A stretch of 64,000 nucleotides of DNA from Epiperipatus broadwayi (Eukaryota > Onychophora > Udeonychophora > Euonychophora > Peripatidae), in contig JAQFVV010006231.1 of assembly GCA_028023455.1 (NCBI GenBank), forward strand, positions 8,510,036 to 8,574,035, in the 5' to 3' direction. Positions 11,816-25,066 of the stretch are shown one piece after another. Under the pieces are notes generated by a model that was not told where the DNA came from, ran no database searches, and saw only the letters and a program-made list of their open reading frames with translations. The position numbers and the translations under genes were made by a program. Positions within the stretch are counted from its first letter, which is position 1; each line of letters opens with the position of its first letter.

Positions 11816-12235
11816 TGCATACGGCTTCGATCTGATTCGCCTGTACCTCACTCCAGGGGATCACGATCATTTCGCTAGTCATTCTCTCCAAGTATATATA
11901 TTATATACTGCTTTGAATCGCCTGTACCTTACTCCAGGGATTCAAAACTTTGTCATTCGTATCCTCATCATAAAGAAGTCTACGTTTATTTCTAGATCAT
12001 CCAGGTTAGAGTAGATGAAGCAATGTATAGTTTGCCGTGGTCCAGCCTATAGTATCTTCCTACCAACCCTCTTCTTCCTGTACCATCTCAGCAGAAAGCT
12101 GGCAAGTACCATCGTTATATGAAATTGGAGAATGACCTTGTCATGGCCAAATGTGCCCTTTCCTCTCATTGATATTATGCTAGCACCGCCATTTCTTACA
12201 GTTAGTTTCAGCCTGTTTAGCAAAGTAAAATTGTA
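11816..12235. repeat. Unclassified GC-richer segment with internal duplication
   Basis: A 420-bp less AT-rich block. The sequence CGCCTGTACCT(C/T)ACTCCAGGG occurs twice, near 11840 and 11928; the second copy sits between GAATC and GATTC. There is no supportable open frame. It resembles the edge of a noncoding repeat, but I cannot name it. Confidence 0.4.
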
Positions 12236-14180
12236 ATAATATGCGATAATAAAATGTTCTGTTTTTTTCTTTCTATTTGTTGGTGTTTAAACCCAACTTA
12301 TCGTGAAGCTGCCCTCCCTCTTTACTGAAATAAACTTTTTCTGCAAATATTGAGTATTCGCTATATCCCATTGTGAAATGCTGAAAATATAAAGGAAAAT
12401 AATGTTTTATACTGCCGATCAAAAATGTATCCGCATTGTAATTTTTATAAATGAAATATCTAAATAAAAACAATAAACTTATGAATTAAAATCTTTTAAT
12501 TAGCGAAACTCGATTATATCTTTATAAATGTATGTTTATGTATAAAACGGCCACCAAACCACTCCGACAAATCCGTCTCTTGTAGCTGCTGCACTAATTT
12601 AATATTTGTCAATATCAATATAATCTTAATAATATTCTTTAATGTGTATAATCAAAAGTTTTATAAGCGTAGAGTCAATTATATATATCTAAACTCATCA
12701 TCAATTATGTTAAAATAAATATTCATATTTTAAACTTAATCCAGTAGTTCGAATCTCATTATTGATATTTATATTTATGTAGACTCATAACTTAATATCT
12801 TGGGTTCACTCAATCTCTCATCATCATCACCAGTTGAGTCTCATGTAAAATGTTGTAGCACCAGGCCGGGATGTAGTGAATTTATGTGGTATCACCATAG
12901 GTGTTGTTCATAATGCTATAGATTTGGGGAATGGGCAAATAGGTTAGAATTCATGATTGCTCCTGACCTGTGTATCTCACGCATGATTGGATTCGGGGTA
13001 CTTTTGCCTAGATTCTAAATCTTGTTGGATGGACATAGATTTTTGACCGGTACAATATATATATATTGTAATGGGCATCACCTGATATTAAACATCAAAA
13101 AATATAAGGCCCATGTTCTTTATTTATATGCTTAATAGAATTCTAAAATATATTTTTTAATATGGAATGATGATGATCTCTACACAACCACTATTTGCAA
13201 TACCTGGACAAATCATGTAGAACATAAGCTACTTCTGATCAAATGGATATAAAATTACTATGAAAACCCTGACAATATTATATATAAAGAAGTTAGCATA
13301 TTATTTAAATAAATAACAAACAATCGTTTATTTACCAAGTATCATAATTGTCAGACAATATATACATTACACACTATATCTTAAGAATTTATAAAAATCT
13401 TTATAATTTGATTACCTTCATGATTGTAATTTAATGATAATGATTGCTTTCAAAAGCCATTTCTCCACTATCTTTTCATTTTTAGATCACATGCACATTA
13501 GAAAACAAATATGAAACAATCATAACTATTTATAAAATGTCCAAAATTTATTTTGTTTAAATTTCAAACATTAAAATCTTTCAATTATATTTTATAATAC
13601 TAACCAGATTATATGATCAAGCACATTTGCCATAGATCAATCTGGCCTTCAATACACCTAGAATATAATTCTATGTATAACCAACCCTTACAAATACCAT
13701 ACATATTGAGGCAGTTATGTTCCTCATGGCATATAACAACATAGTAGTGTGTGCATATATATATAAACTTGAAAGGAAAAGTCAAAATAAACGCAGACAA
13801 AAAAGTTTTGTAGATATTTTCTATATTACACTGGGGATAACAGTTAAGATAAAATAATTTGACTTTAAAATTTTATTATAAATTAAACATTTATAAAGGA
13901 CTAATTAGTATTTTATTAATTCTGGTTTTGAAATTAAAACAAGCATGTTTTTATTTTACAATAGATATACTGGTAATTTTAAAATTCAAAAAGCTTGTTT
14001 AAACATAAAGTGAATTGAAAAGAGTCATTAACTTTTTTTTTAATCAAGATTAAAAAACTTATTTTTAATTACTATATTTGTTTTACCCTGACTATAAAAA
14101 GGTTGGAAAAAAGATTAGGGGAGTTTTTACAGTTTTACATATTATGATAGCATTATGACTATGAAGTTATAACTGAAAGC
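12236..14180. other. AT-rich spacer
   Basis: No gene is supported. A less AT-rich patch lies at 12840-13060 and ends at an ATATATATAT run flanked by TACA and TGTA (13054-13070), the same kind of AT target occupied by elements elsewhere in the window. Confidence 0.5.
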
Positions 14181-14731
14181 AAGACACTGCAAATCCAGCT
14201 GCTGCTACTAGTTTCACAATGATAGAATTTAGATTTACCTTGAGGCAAGACCCAGATTTTATGTGATTCATTAGCTCATATATATTGTGTATTAGCTGGT
14301 ATGCCTCAAGTATATCAAATCTAGGCTAAATGGAGCTGACTGTAGTATGCAAACAGTTACCTGCATTATACTTTTCCCAAAGATGACAATAAGCCAGTCT
14401 ACTGTTTAGAAGGGACTAGCTTACCAAGAGAGTTCAGTTTGCTAATGAATTAGTTTATATATACTGTTTTATCTACGCAAAGAAGCACTGATAAAGGTAC
14501 TGCATCATATATATAAAGTACAGCTGGTGAGTTATTTTAAATAATTTATTGAAAATGATATTTAAAATTTCTAATTAACAATTTTTTAAAAAAATTAAAT
14601 AACTTTATTCAACAAGTAAAATGTGTTTCCAATACATTTTGACAAAATAAATAAACTTCAAAAATCTGTCTAGATTAACCTTTCCATAGTTTTTTTTTCA
14701 AAAAAAGGCCCAAATTGTACATTTTTACAAT

Positions 14732-15060
14732 TACAGATATATGCTATCACGTAACTCAAAATATATGAAAAAGAAATGCTAATTTTATTTATTGAATTAT
14801 AAATATATATAAATCAAAATTTTGGGATCATATACATTCTAAAATGTAAATTATATTTTATATGAAAGAAAACCATATTTATATATTTGTTGTCCAAAAA
14901 ACCCGATGGATATAATGAGGTAAAAAATGAATATATATATGCTATCACATGACTCAAAATATATGAAAAAGAAATACTGTTTATTTTATTTATTGAAAAT
15001 ACATTATTATAAAAATATATATATATAAATCAAGTTTTGATTCACATACTTTCTAAAACC
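14732..15060. repeat. Direct duplication, about 190-bp spacing
   Basis: The stretch around TATGCTATCAC(G/A)T(A/G)ACTCAAAAT at 14740-14870 recurs at 14937-15060, with the same downstream TATGAAAAAGAAAT and AAATCAA segments. It is a two-copy tandem-type duplication with moderate divergence and no coding potential. Confidence 0.65.
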
Positions 15061-15789
15061 TAAAATATTTTGTAAAAAAATATAATAGATATTCAAAAAT
15101 TTATAGATAAGTAATGTTGAAAATTTTAAATAGACAAAACAATGTATATTTTCAAAATCTACATTATTTTCATAAAAATATTTTTTAAAAAAGAAAAATA
15201 AATCATAAATAATTATTATAACTTACCAATTGAAAGAATAATGCAAATTATTAAAAAAAATTGAAAATTATTTTGCAGATAGTAAAGATGAACGTTTTTC
15301 TTTAATATAAAAAGAGTTACTATGGGGCTACAGATTACCTTTCATAGAATAATAAATAAATCATTAATTATAACTGCCATCTATGTGAAACTTTACAAAA
15401 TAATACCTAAATCATATACGCATGTGCTAAAATTGAAAAAATGAAAATATTCAGACAAATTCAAAATGCAATATTGCATTGAGTACTAATGCCACAAGTG
15501 GCGCTTTGTCCGCAAATTCGCATCCTGTTCTAGCGAAAAGTTAGGGAATAAAAAACTTGCTGGATTATTTGTAAAGATCTTTATAATTAATCAAAAATAA
15601 CCTATTAAAAAGATAAAGAAAACTTTTATGAAGGACTGTCAAAGAATTAATATTACTTTTTTAAAGAAAGTAAAGAAAAAAATTTTTCCATTAGATAATA
15701 AATGAATTAATAAATTTGATTCACACTATTTTTTATATACACACATCATACATGTGCATTAATGTATTATTAAAAAATAAATAGAATTT

Positions 15790-16095
15790 CATTTATAGGT
15801 TTAAGACAATTCAAATATGTTCATAAATTATTATACTGCACATCTGTGTGCTTATAAGTATGTGCACTTTATTTTTTGATATTGGATTGTCTATTGAGAA
15901 AATATAATATGATTTATTCGATTTATTTTTTTTATAAATACCAGTGTGTGTACACATTTCCATGTACAGACATATATGTTAAATCAGTCATTAATTATGT
16001 ATTATAAAAATGATTTTTATTTATTGGTTTATGACAATTCAAATATGTTAATAAATTATTATATTGCACATCTGTGTGCATATATATATAAGTGT
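15790..16095. repeat. Direct duplication, about 225-bp spacing
   Basis: GACAATTCAAATATGTT followed by AAATTATTAT and TGCACATCTGTGTGC occurs at about 15806-15852 and again at about 16032-16080. The open frame spanning 15946-16182 is a by-product of this repeat. Confidence 0.6.
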
Positions 16096-16182
16096 GTTTA
16101 TGTAAACCTATTGAAGCATATTTGTAAATTACAATGTAATAGTGGATTTCTTTTTGGGGTTAATCAAAATCAAAAGGCTTAA

Positions 16183-18307
16183 TTTATATATGTAGCCATA
16201 TTCTACAGACCTTAATTTCATTTTTATTGTTATTAATATTTTGATATTTTATTGTTAACATTATTCCACTGAATTTATTTAATTCTAAAGTATTATAAAT
16301 TATAATATATTGTATTATATCTCTTGATCATAGTAACAGTTATAGAATTGTTGCTTCCTGAGTTAAATTTGTGCATAATGGTCTGTTATATAAAAAGGGT
16401 TTATAGTTAGTGTTTATGGATATCCAGTTGATGATGAACCTAGATTGGCGCAAAGAGGATATCCTTTAAAGTTCATGCACTATATTTTATTTAATTAATA
16501 TTTATTAGAAATTAATTGTATAGACAGCCAGTACATTAATTGTACTAAGTAGTCAGAGGGCATTGAGGATGATCAGCATCTTTTAGTATCCCAGCATTGT
16601 TTTTATTATATATTCTGATGAATTAGCACTTAACTTTGTGTATCCAAATTATTGTGTAAAAAATCTGCCCCAAACTGTCAAGGGCTTAATAATTATCCTG
16701 TTCTATAGTGGACCATTTCAAATTCAACCACAAGATTGACTGTTGATTTTATTGTTGATCATTCATGATGGTGAATAATTACTGCTTTTGTGTAATGCTG
16801 GTGAACTTATAGTTACTTATAGTTAGTTCTGTGTTGATCTTGCATGCTCCTCATATAACATGCTCATTCCTTTTATATTTAAATTTTGTATTGACTTGGG
16901 ACTGATGATGATTTTACATCACACCAGGTATACCCCATAGATCTATACCATTACAAATGGTATTTAGTTTTATATTTTGTTTATTTGGGGGTGATGATGG
17001 TTTCCCATCTTCTCATAATTAACCCCTCTTTTCTATACCATTAACAATATATTCATATTATTGGCTTCATAGTATAATCACATACGTATATCTAATATGG
17101 GACTATAAACAATATGCCTTCCTTACAAAGATAATTCTAGGGGTGGCCACTTTAGATCTTAATCCTGATTTAATAATAACTCAACTTAATTATAGAAATA
17201 GTTCTTTTGAATCTGATCTTAAATTTACTAATAATTCAACCTAATTATGTGAAGTTGTTTTTCTAGAATCAGACCTTGAATTTCAAAACAAAACCATAAA
17301 TAAATTCACCATATAGATTGAGAATTTTTTAGCCATTCAACAGAGATCTAACAACTTCATTTATATTATAAATTCTACATACATAAAATCTAATTCATGA
17401 TAATCAAAACAAAAACTAATTTACTTACAAATAAACTTGGTCAAATTTCAAAATTAGCCTCTAGTTTAACTTAAAACTCCAATATTTTATTCTACAATTC
17501 TTTATTTTAATACTTGGACATTTCACATTAGATATTTTACACGCATGCATCTATCATGGGTTTAAAAAGAATATTACATCATGGATTATTTCAATTAACT
17601 TTACATATCTGCTGACAATTTCTACATGTTAAAGGAAATAAACTTTTAGCTAAGTTAGACATTCTTATGATATACATTTAGTTTGCATTTGGATTAATTT
17701 CAAATCGATGTTTCATTCTTGAGTCAGCCTAAAAAAATAATAAAGTGCACAAAGAACAAGCACATGTATGTGTAAAGTGAAGTACAATGTACAAAAATAG
17801 CATAAGTATCACTCCTATTGTCCATTTATTGTGCTTTATTTTTCTGATTAAAAATTAATTTATACTGGTCCTATATTCTCATGGTACATATGGCAAGAAG
17901 ATGCCCAGCATGATATATATTATAAAAGAACGGATGGAGCAAATTTTATGTTTCAGGTGTTTTAAATGCAACTGATGTATTTATAAATGTTTAACAATAA
18001 ATGCTGACATATTTTATTTTTTCTTAATAAAACATTTGCTTTTTCCTTTAATTAATCAATGATGATATAAACACTCTATATATAATAAAGTACAGTTTTT
18101 TAGAATTAAATACATGCTAAGAGATAAAATAAAACATAAAATAATTAATGTGTTCTATTTGATAAACAGTTTTTTTAACTTACACAGCAAAAGTTTTGTA
18201 CTTGGAATTCACTACATTTTGTTGTGAGGATTTTTTTTTGCAGGTTAATATTTCTGTGATAACATGCATTAATTGATTTCATTTATAACCATGTTCCTTT
18301 CTTTACA
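16183..18307. other. AT-rich spacer with a short tandem duplication
   Basis: No gene is supported. At about 17156-17285 a unit of roughly 60 bp (ATCTTAA.. TTTA..AATAA.TCAAC.TAATTAT) is repeated about twice. The stretch 16880-17040 is slightly less AT-rich but has no motif I recognise. Confidence 0.45.
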
Positions 18308-18322
18308 AGTGAAATTGAGATT

Positions 18323-18435
18323 TTTTTTTTTTTCCATATGTTATAGCATCTGCCAGGACGCGAACCCACATCCGTCTGCAACCAACTACTTGCTTGCATG
18401 GCGGCTGCGATACCTCTCGGCTAACAATGCAAGAC
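18323..18435 (-). mobile_element. tRNA-derived SINE (class II tRNA head)
   Basis: On the minus strand a tRNA-like head (18346-18430) has acceptor ends GCAT/ATGC, an A box TTAGCCGAGAGGT and a B box GGGTTCGCGTCC. An extended middle suggests a Leu- or Ser-type tRNA. It is followed by a short tail, AACATATGG, and a poly-A run. The insertion is bounded by a 15-bp target duplication, AGTGAAATTGAGATT, at 18308-18322 and 18436-18450. The duplication and A tail show retroposition by a LINE's enzymes. Confidence 0.85.
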
Positions 18436-19017
18436 AGTGAAATTGAGATTTAAGGTGTTTTTTTTCATTTTGAATAATAAAAAAATTTCTAGTTTGGTCA
18501 GATTCACAAGAGATCCAGGTTAGATTTTAGACAGTCGACAGTTTTCCTCTTTTCTACTTGTCATTCTAATTTTGGTTCAGCGCAGTTTGAATTAAGCAAG
18601 AATCCAGACTGATTAATTTAACACCTTTAATAATCTATTATTTTCAACACCTTTATGATTTTCTTTTATTTTAATTACATGAATTTTTAAAATGCCATTG
18701 ATTGAATTTTCAAAACACCATAATTATTAAATTCCTTAAATTTTTTCGTTGTTTTAAATCTTATATCTTAAAACTGACTTAATCTTTTTATTAACTTAAT
18801 TTCAAACTAATTATTTAAAATTTATTTCTTTTACATTACTATATTTAATTTCTAATAATTAGCACATTACACTGAATATAATGGATTTTTTTTAAAAAAA
18901 CAACAACAAAAGATATAAATATAAAAGGGAATTTTCATAAATAATGTACACAAATGTTTATGTTATGATATAACCAAAGCCACAACAGTGAAGTTATGGG
19001 AAGAACCAATGAATTTA

Positions 19018-19110
19018 AGTTGCCATTAGATTTTGAATTTGGAATAGTCATTTGATTCTATGCACATTTCTTCAGTGATTAAAGCATTGAATCATTAAGG
19101 TATAGACCCA
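19018..19110 (+). pseudogene. RTE LINE reverse-transcriptase fragment
   Basis: Matches the 39015-39105 part of the LINE at 38.8 kb nearly base for base: ATTCTATGCACATTTCTTCA, GTGATTAAAGCATT and CCAGGATATTGTCATATTT. It covers the AFDSI..VIKAL..GI.PGY segment of the RT palm and is isolated from other RT motifs. Confidence 0.8.
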
Positions 19111-19998
19111 GGATATTGTCATATTTGGTACTGTTCTATTGGCTCACTGCTTGATGGCATTGATTCTATGCAAAAACACAGAAATATAATGTTACCGGTC
19201 CACCGGCATAAAAATTAATTAATTTGTAATATCTGTATATATTAATGTATGTTAACATATCTACAAAATCAACAAGTTTGTTTATTTGTTATTTAGTTGA
19301 TGATGTGGAATATATGTATATAAATGAGAAGTTGGATGATAGAAATTAAAATAAGTTCAAAACTTTTTTTTTTTTTCAAATTTTACTCTCACCCTGCTAT
19401 ATAAGGCGGAACTCATTTATAAATAAATTAGACAAGTTATATTTATTATATGTGTACTTAATCAAACCAGATATGTATTAATTAATTAAGTATTAGAAGG
19501 CCAATAGTTATATACCCGCCTACTAATTTAATCTTTGGAATAGAGAGGTACCATGCGATATTTTTCATACATTTATAGATTCAATAAGAATCAGATCTAT
19601 GTGTGTAAATAATTCAATGACGGTAGCTATTAATAATTACTCATGCTAAGAATAAAATATTGGTATAATATCTGCATCTAAATTAATTCAGTATGTCTTT
19701 AAGAAAAAAGGGTTTTTTATTCATTTCATAACGGATTGTTTTTTTTTTTTTTTTTGGTAGCATAGTAATATATGGGATGGTATACCTTTACATTAATGTT
19801 AATAAAGTTGTTTGACTGCTGTACCTGCAATATTGTGTAGTATTTGATATCATGCATCTAAGTTCTTTTGTTGCTTTCCGAAATATTTCATCGGCCAATC
19901 TTTAAATACTGGAGATGCCCAGAGTAAACTCCTCCTAAATGGGCAAACCAAAGAAATGGACATAAGCTACCAAAGCATGCTTTATTACTGAACATGGT

Positions 19999-20238
19999 TC
20001 ACACTAAAGCTTTCAAAAAGAATGGGATTCTGGAGCCATCGAAGCAGGTCTCCTTTCGAAGAGAACACTTTTGCCAAAAGGAACAGGACTTATATCTGAA
20101 CTGAGAGATGGTTTTGGACATCTCCAGTCTCATCATTTCACTGCACACACATCTCTTGGCATGTAGGAGTATGCTGTTATCCTCTAAAAATGCCAATGCT
20201 TTTTGTGGATGGCAGTTGGCACAATTTGAACAGTTCAT
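19999..20238 (-). pseudogene. IS1595/Merlin-like transposase N-terminal remnant
   Basis: The minus frame contains RCVCSEMMRLEMS, then FRYKSC..WQKCSLRKET, then CFDGSRIPF near the C-end. The spaced Cys pairs followed by CSLRKGTFF-like and SRIPL-like segments are typical of the zinc-binding N-terminus of ISXO2-fold (IS1595/Merlin) transposases, which precedes the catalytic DDE/N domain. No catalytic domain follows in frame. Less AT-biased DNA continues to about 20620 with another short minus-strand frame of unknown meaning. The call rests on motif shape. Confidence 0.5.
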
Positions 20239-20734
20239 TTTTGCAATTGGCCATTTTATTTGTCATGGATGTGTTCTTGCGCTAACATGATCTGGTCGAA
20301 ATCTTGCTTTGACGTACTCTTTCCAAATTTTTTGAATGTTCCACATTGAGTAGGGAAGTGTAGAGATGGGTTTACAATTGTTGGAGGTGTAAGCTAATTA
20401 CTTTGATATGCATATTTGAAGAGTTGTGGCAGGCTGAAGTTCAGACATCCTCAGACAATACTGTAGTGAACTTTGAACTGTGAGAATTGGATAAAGTGCA
20501 TAACATGAAGCAACAGGGCAGCCAGATGAACGGCATGCAAAATGGCCTCTTTCTGTGCTTTTGCATAAAATAAGGCCACTGCCGGCCATGTAAATGGCAT
20601 ATTTATGTATTTTCACATATAAATAATGCCATAAGCAGCTGACATGAGCTAATAAAACAGTACCTCATATTTTTTAGAATATTTGTAAAAATGCAACAGC
20701 AATAATTAGATTACATAAAGATTTTTAAAAATAA

Positions 20735-20830
20735 ACATTGAGAAGGTGGATGACAAGGTGACTTAATATCTCCAAAAAATTTTACAGTTTTGTAAGAAGT
20801 ATTTTCTGGATTAAAATGATGAAGATACTT
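20735..20830 (+). pseudogene. RTE LINE fragment
   Basis: Close copy of 39132-39222 in the 38.8-kb LINE: AACATTGAGAA, GACAAGGTGACT, ATATCTCCAAAA and GAAGTATTTT.TGGATTAAAATG. It covers the VRQGD..SP RT motif, with stops. Confidence 0.75.
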
Positions 20831-20929
20831 AATTGAGTTGTTTTGTAATACAATCCAAACATTCTTTGAATCTTTGATAAGTTTTAACATAGTTTATATA
20901 ATTTATTCATTATCAAACATTATCAGTTG

Positions 20930-21535
20930 ACTGCAGTATGAAGGTCTCTCCAAGTTTAATCCATCTCTGATCTTTAGCTTCTCTTCTCCACATCATGCCT
21001 GCACACTTTTTTATTTCATCCATCCATCTCACATGTTGTCTCTTTCTGGGTCTTTTACAATCTCTTGGAATCCAGTTTAAGATTTCAATTGTTCATCTAT
21101 TATCATCTCTTCTAGCAATATGTCTATCCCAACTCTACTTCAGACTTTTAATTTTTTCAATGAGATCAGTAACACCTGTTTGTTCTCTTATCTATATATT
21201 GCATTTGCAATCTCTTTTTGTTACTCCTAAAATGCATCTCTCCATACTTCTTTGAGTGGTCTGAAATCTCTGTTTTGCTTTTCTATTGTCTAAGTCTCAG
21301 ATCTATAAATAAGAACTGGTAAAACATATTTATTAAAAACCTTACTTTTCAAACACATAGGCTTATTTCCTTTTAGTATCAAGTTATTTCTACCAAAAGC
21401 ACCCCAAACAAGTATACTTCTATGATTAATTTTGTTCATTATGTTTCAATCTATATTAATAATCTGACCAAGGTATTTGTAGCTATTAACTTCTTCTAAC
21501 TCATCATAAGCATTCTTTATTTTCATATTTTGAGA
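20930..21535 (-). pseudogene. RTE LINE 3' end, inverted fragment
   Basis: Reverse complement of about 39440-40010 of the 38.8-kb LINE, covering the C-terminal region with the LYGSETW-like, GHIARRD-like and R.RWMDEI-like blocks. It lies in the opposite sense to the fragment at 20735, so two LINE pieces form an inverted pair. It has many substitutions and stops. Confidence 0.8.
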
Positions 21536-22143
21536 AAAATATATAATTTATTAGTTTCTTTTAAATTTAAACACTTTTAACAAACCTATTATATTGTTTA
21601 TTATTTTAAAATATAAAATGTAATAATTTATTCTAAAATTTGAACATTACTTATTATTATTACTTTTAATACTTTATTATAAGATATTATATTTTATATA
21701 ATTTTCTTTAAAACTTGTGAATTGCTATGTTTATTGGTTATCCTCACAACAAATGAAAACCATCTTACTACCATGTGGAAGACCGCATGGCTCAATATAT
21801 TTATTATAATACTAAATGTAAATGGGAATTTCTTTGTAATAATCTAGATAAATATTTCAGATATGATCTAAAATTCATTCACCAATTAAAACTACAACAT
21901 AATGCTGGAACCATGATTTACCAAATAATGATAGAACCTGCCTTTTATTTTCTACATCATATGGCTAGCTCTTTCAGTTTTAATTGATTGTGGCTTTGGT
22001 TATATCATAGCAGAAACATTTGTGTACATTATTATATGAAAATTCCCTTTTATATTTATATCTTTTGTCTTTTTAAATTAAATTCAATTTTTATTAAATC
22101 TCATTGTATTGAGTGTAATTCGTTAATTATTAGAATTTAATTT

Positions 22144-23640
22144 TTTTCTTAATGTGTATATCTGTTTCTACTTGTATTGTGCATGGAATAAAAGTGATAG
22201 GCAAAGGATGATAATAATTAATAATAAAAGGCTTATATAATGATAAATTCTAAGCATAAGTGGACCACACTGATGCTCACAGGCAAGTGTGCAAAAATTT
22301 GTAAAAATCACATGATCAGAGGTTTGTCATCTTTTTTATAATTTAACTAATAATAGTCATAATATCTATAGATATACAGGTTTTTCATATCCTTAAATAA
22401 GGTTAAAGATTGAACCTTAATTTTTATGTTTTGAATTGGAACATCCTTATTAGCTGATAATAGCTAGTTACCTGTTAAATAAATAAACCAATGATTTTGT
22501 TGCTTGGAGTTACAAATACCAAAAATGGAATTGATCCAAGAACTTTATGCTCAATTTTCTAACTATTAATAGATTGCTAATTAATTTGATTATGGTTTGG
22601 TTATCTGTAATAAACAGAACTTATCAGAAAATCTTTTTTACCTACCTTAAAAAAAAGTTCTATTTTGGATTTGAAATTCAGACCCATGCTATAGCTTTTC
22701 TAATGCACTAGCTATGAGATTTTTAGCAGTCATAAGTAATAAAGAAATATTTATAAAAACATGACTACATTCTTTAGTGTGTTTATGACTGAAAAATTAA
22801 TCTTCACTTTTTAGATGTGTGAATAATTGACTATAATAATCATGGGAAGAAAATTGAACAACTTCTCATCATTTATAACTGGTTCATAACATAAAATATA
22901 AATACAGCTTTAAAAAAAAGATTATGAGATTAAATTTGTAATTTGTATTTTTTAATTTGACTTTGTAACTGATTTTTTTTTAATAAAGTAAAAAGATAAC
23001 TTTCAAAAAGCTTTTTCTTTAAAGTAGTATCTTAAAAAGAGTTAAACATCCATCATGGCATTTTGTTACCTCTATTATAAAAGCCTCATTAATTCAATTT
23101 TTAAAGTTTGGAGTTGTGATATTCTTAGACTTCTACATATTTTATTTTTACAATTACTTAAAGTATTCTATATTTTTTAAGTATAGTTTACAACTTTTTA
23201 AAGAATTATTCTTGTTAATTCTAATTCTTTTATATAATTAAGTTTAAGAAAATTAAATAAAGTTCTAGAGATTGAAATTCTTATTATTATTTTTCCATTT
23301 TTAAAACACAAGAAAAAAATGAAAATCATATTTATTAATCTGTTTCTAATTTTAAATATTATTTTTATCAGATTCGGGCAATGGCAGTTAATTGTTTACG
23401 TAAAACAATGTTTTTGAATCCCAAAAAGTAAAGTAGAAAAAATCATGAAGTAAATGAGAAAATAATATAGAAAGCACGTTTTTAAGTGGTCAATGCAGGG
23501 CAGAATTAGAATTTTTAAATAAATATACAGTAGAACTCAGCTGTCATATTGCTTCCTGGAAAAATATCCAGAATATTGGTTGAAATAGAATTATTGATGC
23601 TATATTATAAATTACTAATGAAAAAAATATTCACCATTTT
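22144..23640. other. AT-rich spacer
   Basis: No gene is supported; only poly-A/T runs and short inverted repeats are seen. Confidence 0.5.
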
Positions 23641-23689
23641 TTTATCTTGGATGGTTAACAATCCAAGATAAGTATCTTGATAGCTTCTT

Positions 23690-23850
23690 AAGTCAGAGGT
23701 GGATTTAGATGTTGAGATGAAGTACAGAATGCAATGTATTGCTGATATTTTTAGCAAGTTAAAAGTATATCTTATCCCATCTGTATATAAAGTTGTTATT
23801 TTGTCTAATTTATTGTATGGAAATAAGATGTGGATCTAATTTTAATGTAA
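23690..23850 (+). pseudogene. LINE C-terminal fragment
   Basis: The frame reads GLDVEMKYRMQCIADIFSK, then SVYKVVILSNLLYGNKMW. This matches the order of the post-RT region of RTE/R4-type LINEs (inter-copy block, then LLYGSE.W). It is too short to classify and ends in stops. Confidence 0.5.
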
Positions 23851-25066
23851 CATAAAAGTATTTTTTTTTTTATTTAAGGATGTTCTATAAAACTTTAAAA
23901 AACTGATAGCAAAATCATAAGATCAATCAATATCTAATTCAATTTATTGGATGTGATGCTATAGATTTCTATTTTCATTTTTGTATGATTGAACCTATAA
24001 AACAAATAGACAACACAAGATTTTTTAAAAAAATTTACAATGAACATGAGCTTAGTTTTCGTGAAAAAGATTGCCCCTGTATATGTTGTAAAGATTATCT
24101 TAAAGATAATCTAAAGAAGTTCAATTTTTATTGGTTTCATTGAAAAATTATTGCAAAAGAAGTTAAAAATCAGCATTGTAAATATCAAATAAACAGAATA
24201 GTAGACCAGTTAGTTTTGCCTGTGAATGTATTTGTAGTATATGAATTGGTTCATTTAATCATTGCAAACTAATTTTTGTGGATTTTTATTTTCTTTTGAA
24301 AAAGGAATGGCCAAATTCATTTGTGAGTGCTGCTTATGATAGTAAATTAATGTATAATAGAGAATGATGAATAAATTTGAGGAGTGAGCAAATACTTAGC
24401 AATCACTAAGAATATGAAGCTGCCAGGACAAGGTATATGAATATACGATATTTTATGTAATACATTTTCCTCTAGAACAAACTATTGAAATATGATACTA
24501 TTTCTTCAAATCCAGGATGTTTGGTTACCTTCAGCAATAACTTCTAAAAACATTTTTTAGAATTTATTTTTATTACAATTTGTATAAGTACTACATTAGC
24601 TTATAAAAGTTATTGAATGTATGAGTTACAAAAATAACATTTATGGCATTTGAGGAATTGTTTTAATTATTAATTTTCCCATATATATAACTGTTAAATA
24701 TAATAATTCCCCTTATTAATGCAGACTGCTTAAATTTAGCATATTGTTAAATTGTCTAGATTATTTAAAAAGATTAATGGGGGAGGGGTGATGATCTTGG
24801 TTAAAATATGCTCAAATTTTGAGCTTCAGTATTCCTTTATATTTGACATGATTAATATTTGGCATCCCCAATTGATTATAACTTTTTTAATTTAAATTTT
24901 AATTATTGTTATCAGAGAAAACCAGTCCCTATATGATTTGGTGAAATAGTAGAGTGACAAATTTTAGAATTCAAGGTCTGTGAATCATAGCTCACTTTTA
25001 TTACTTCCAGTGATCAAACTTCTTATGAACATCCAAGCAATAAACCATTTCATTATTATCATTAAA
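23851..25066. other. AT-rich spacer
   Basis: A partly open stretch at 23930-24180 has no recognised motif. A GGGGGAGGGG patch lies at about 24778. Otherwise I see nothing. Confidence 0.45.

Larger units (their letters stand above)
18845..22143. mobile_element. Compartment bounded by about 140-bp inverted repeats
   Basis: The sequence at 18845-18985 reappears in reverse complement at 21988-22143, sharing for example AAAGATATAAATATAAAAGG, ATGTACACAAATGTTT and ATAACCAAAGCCACAA. Between them lie a transposase-like remnant (19999-20238) and pieces of an RTE LINE in both orientations. This could be one decayed DNA transposon with LINE insertions, or an inverted repeat pair brought together by chance. 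I see no clear target duplication. Confidence 0.55.

Noticed and set aside
16905-16930. Hammerhead at GGGACTGATGATG
   Set aside because: No GAAA or pairing stems follow.
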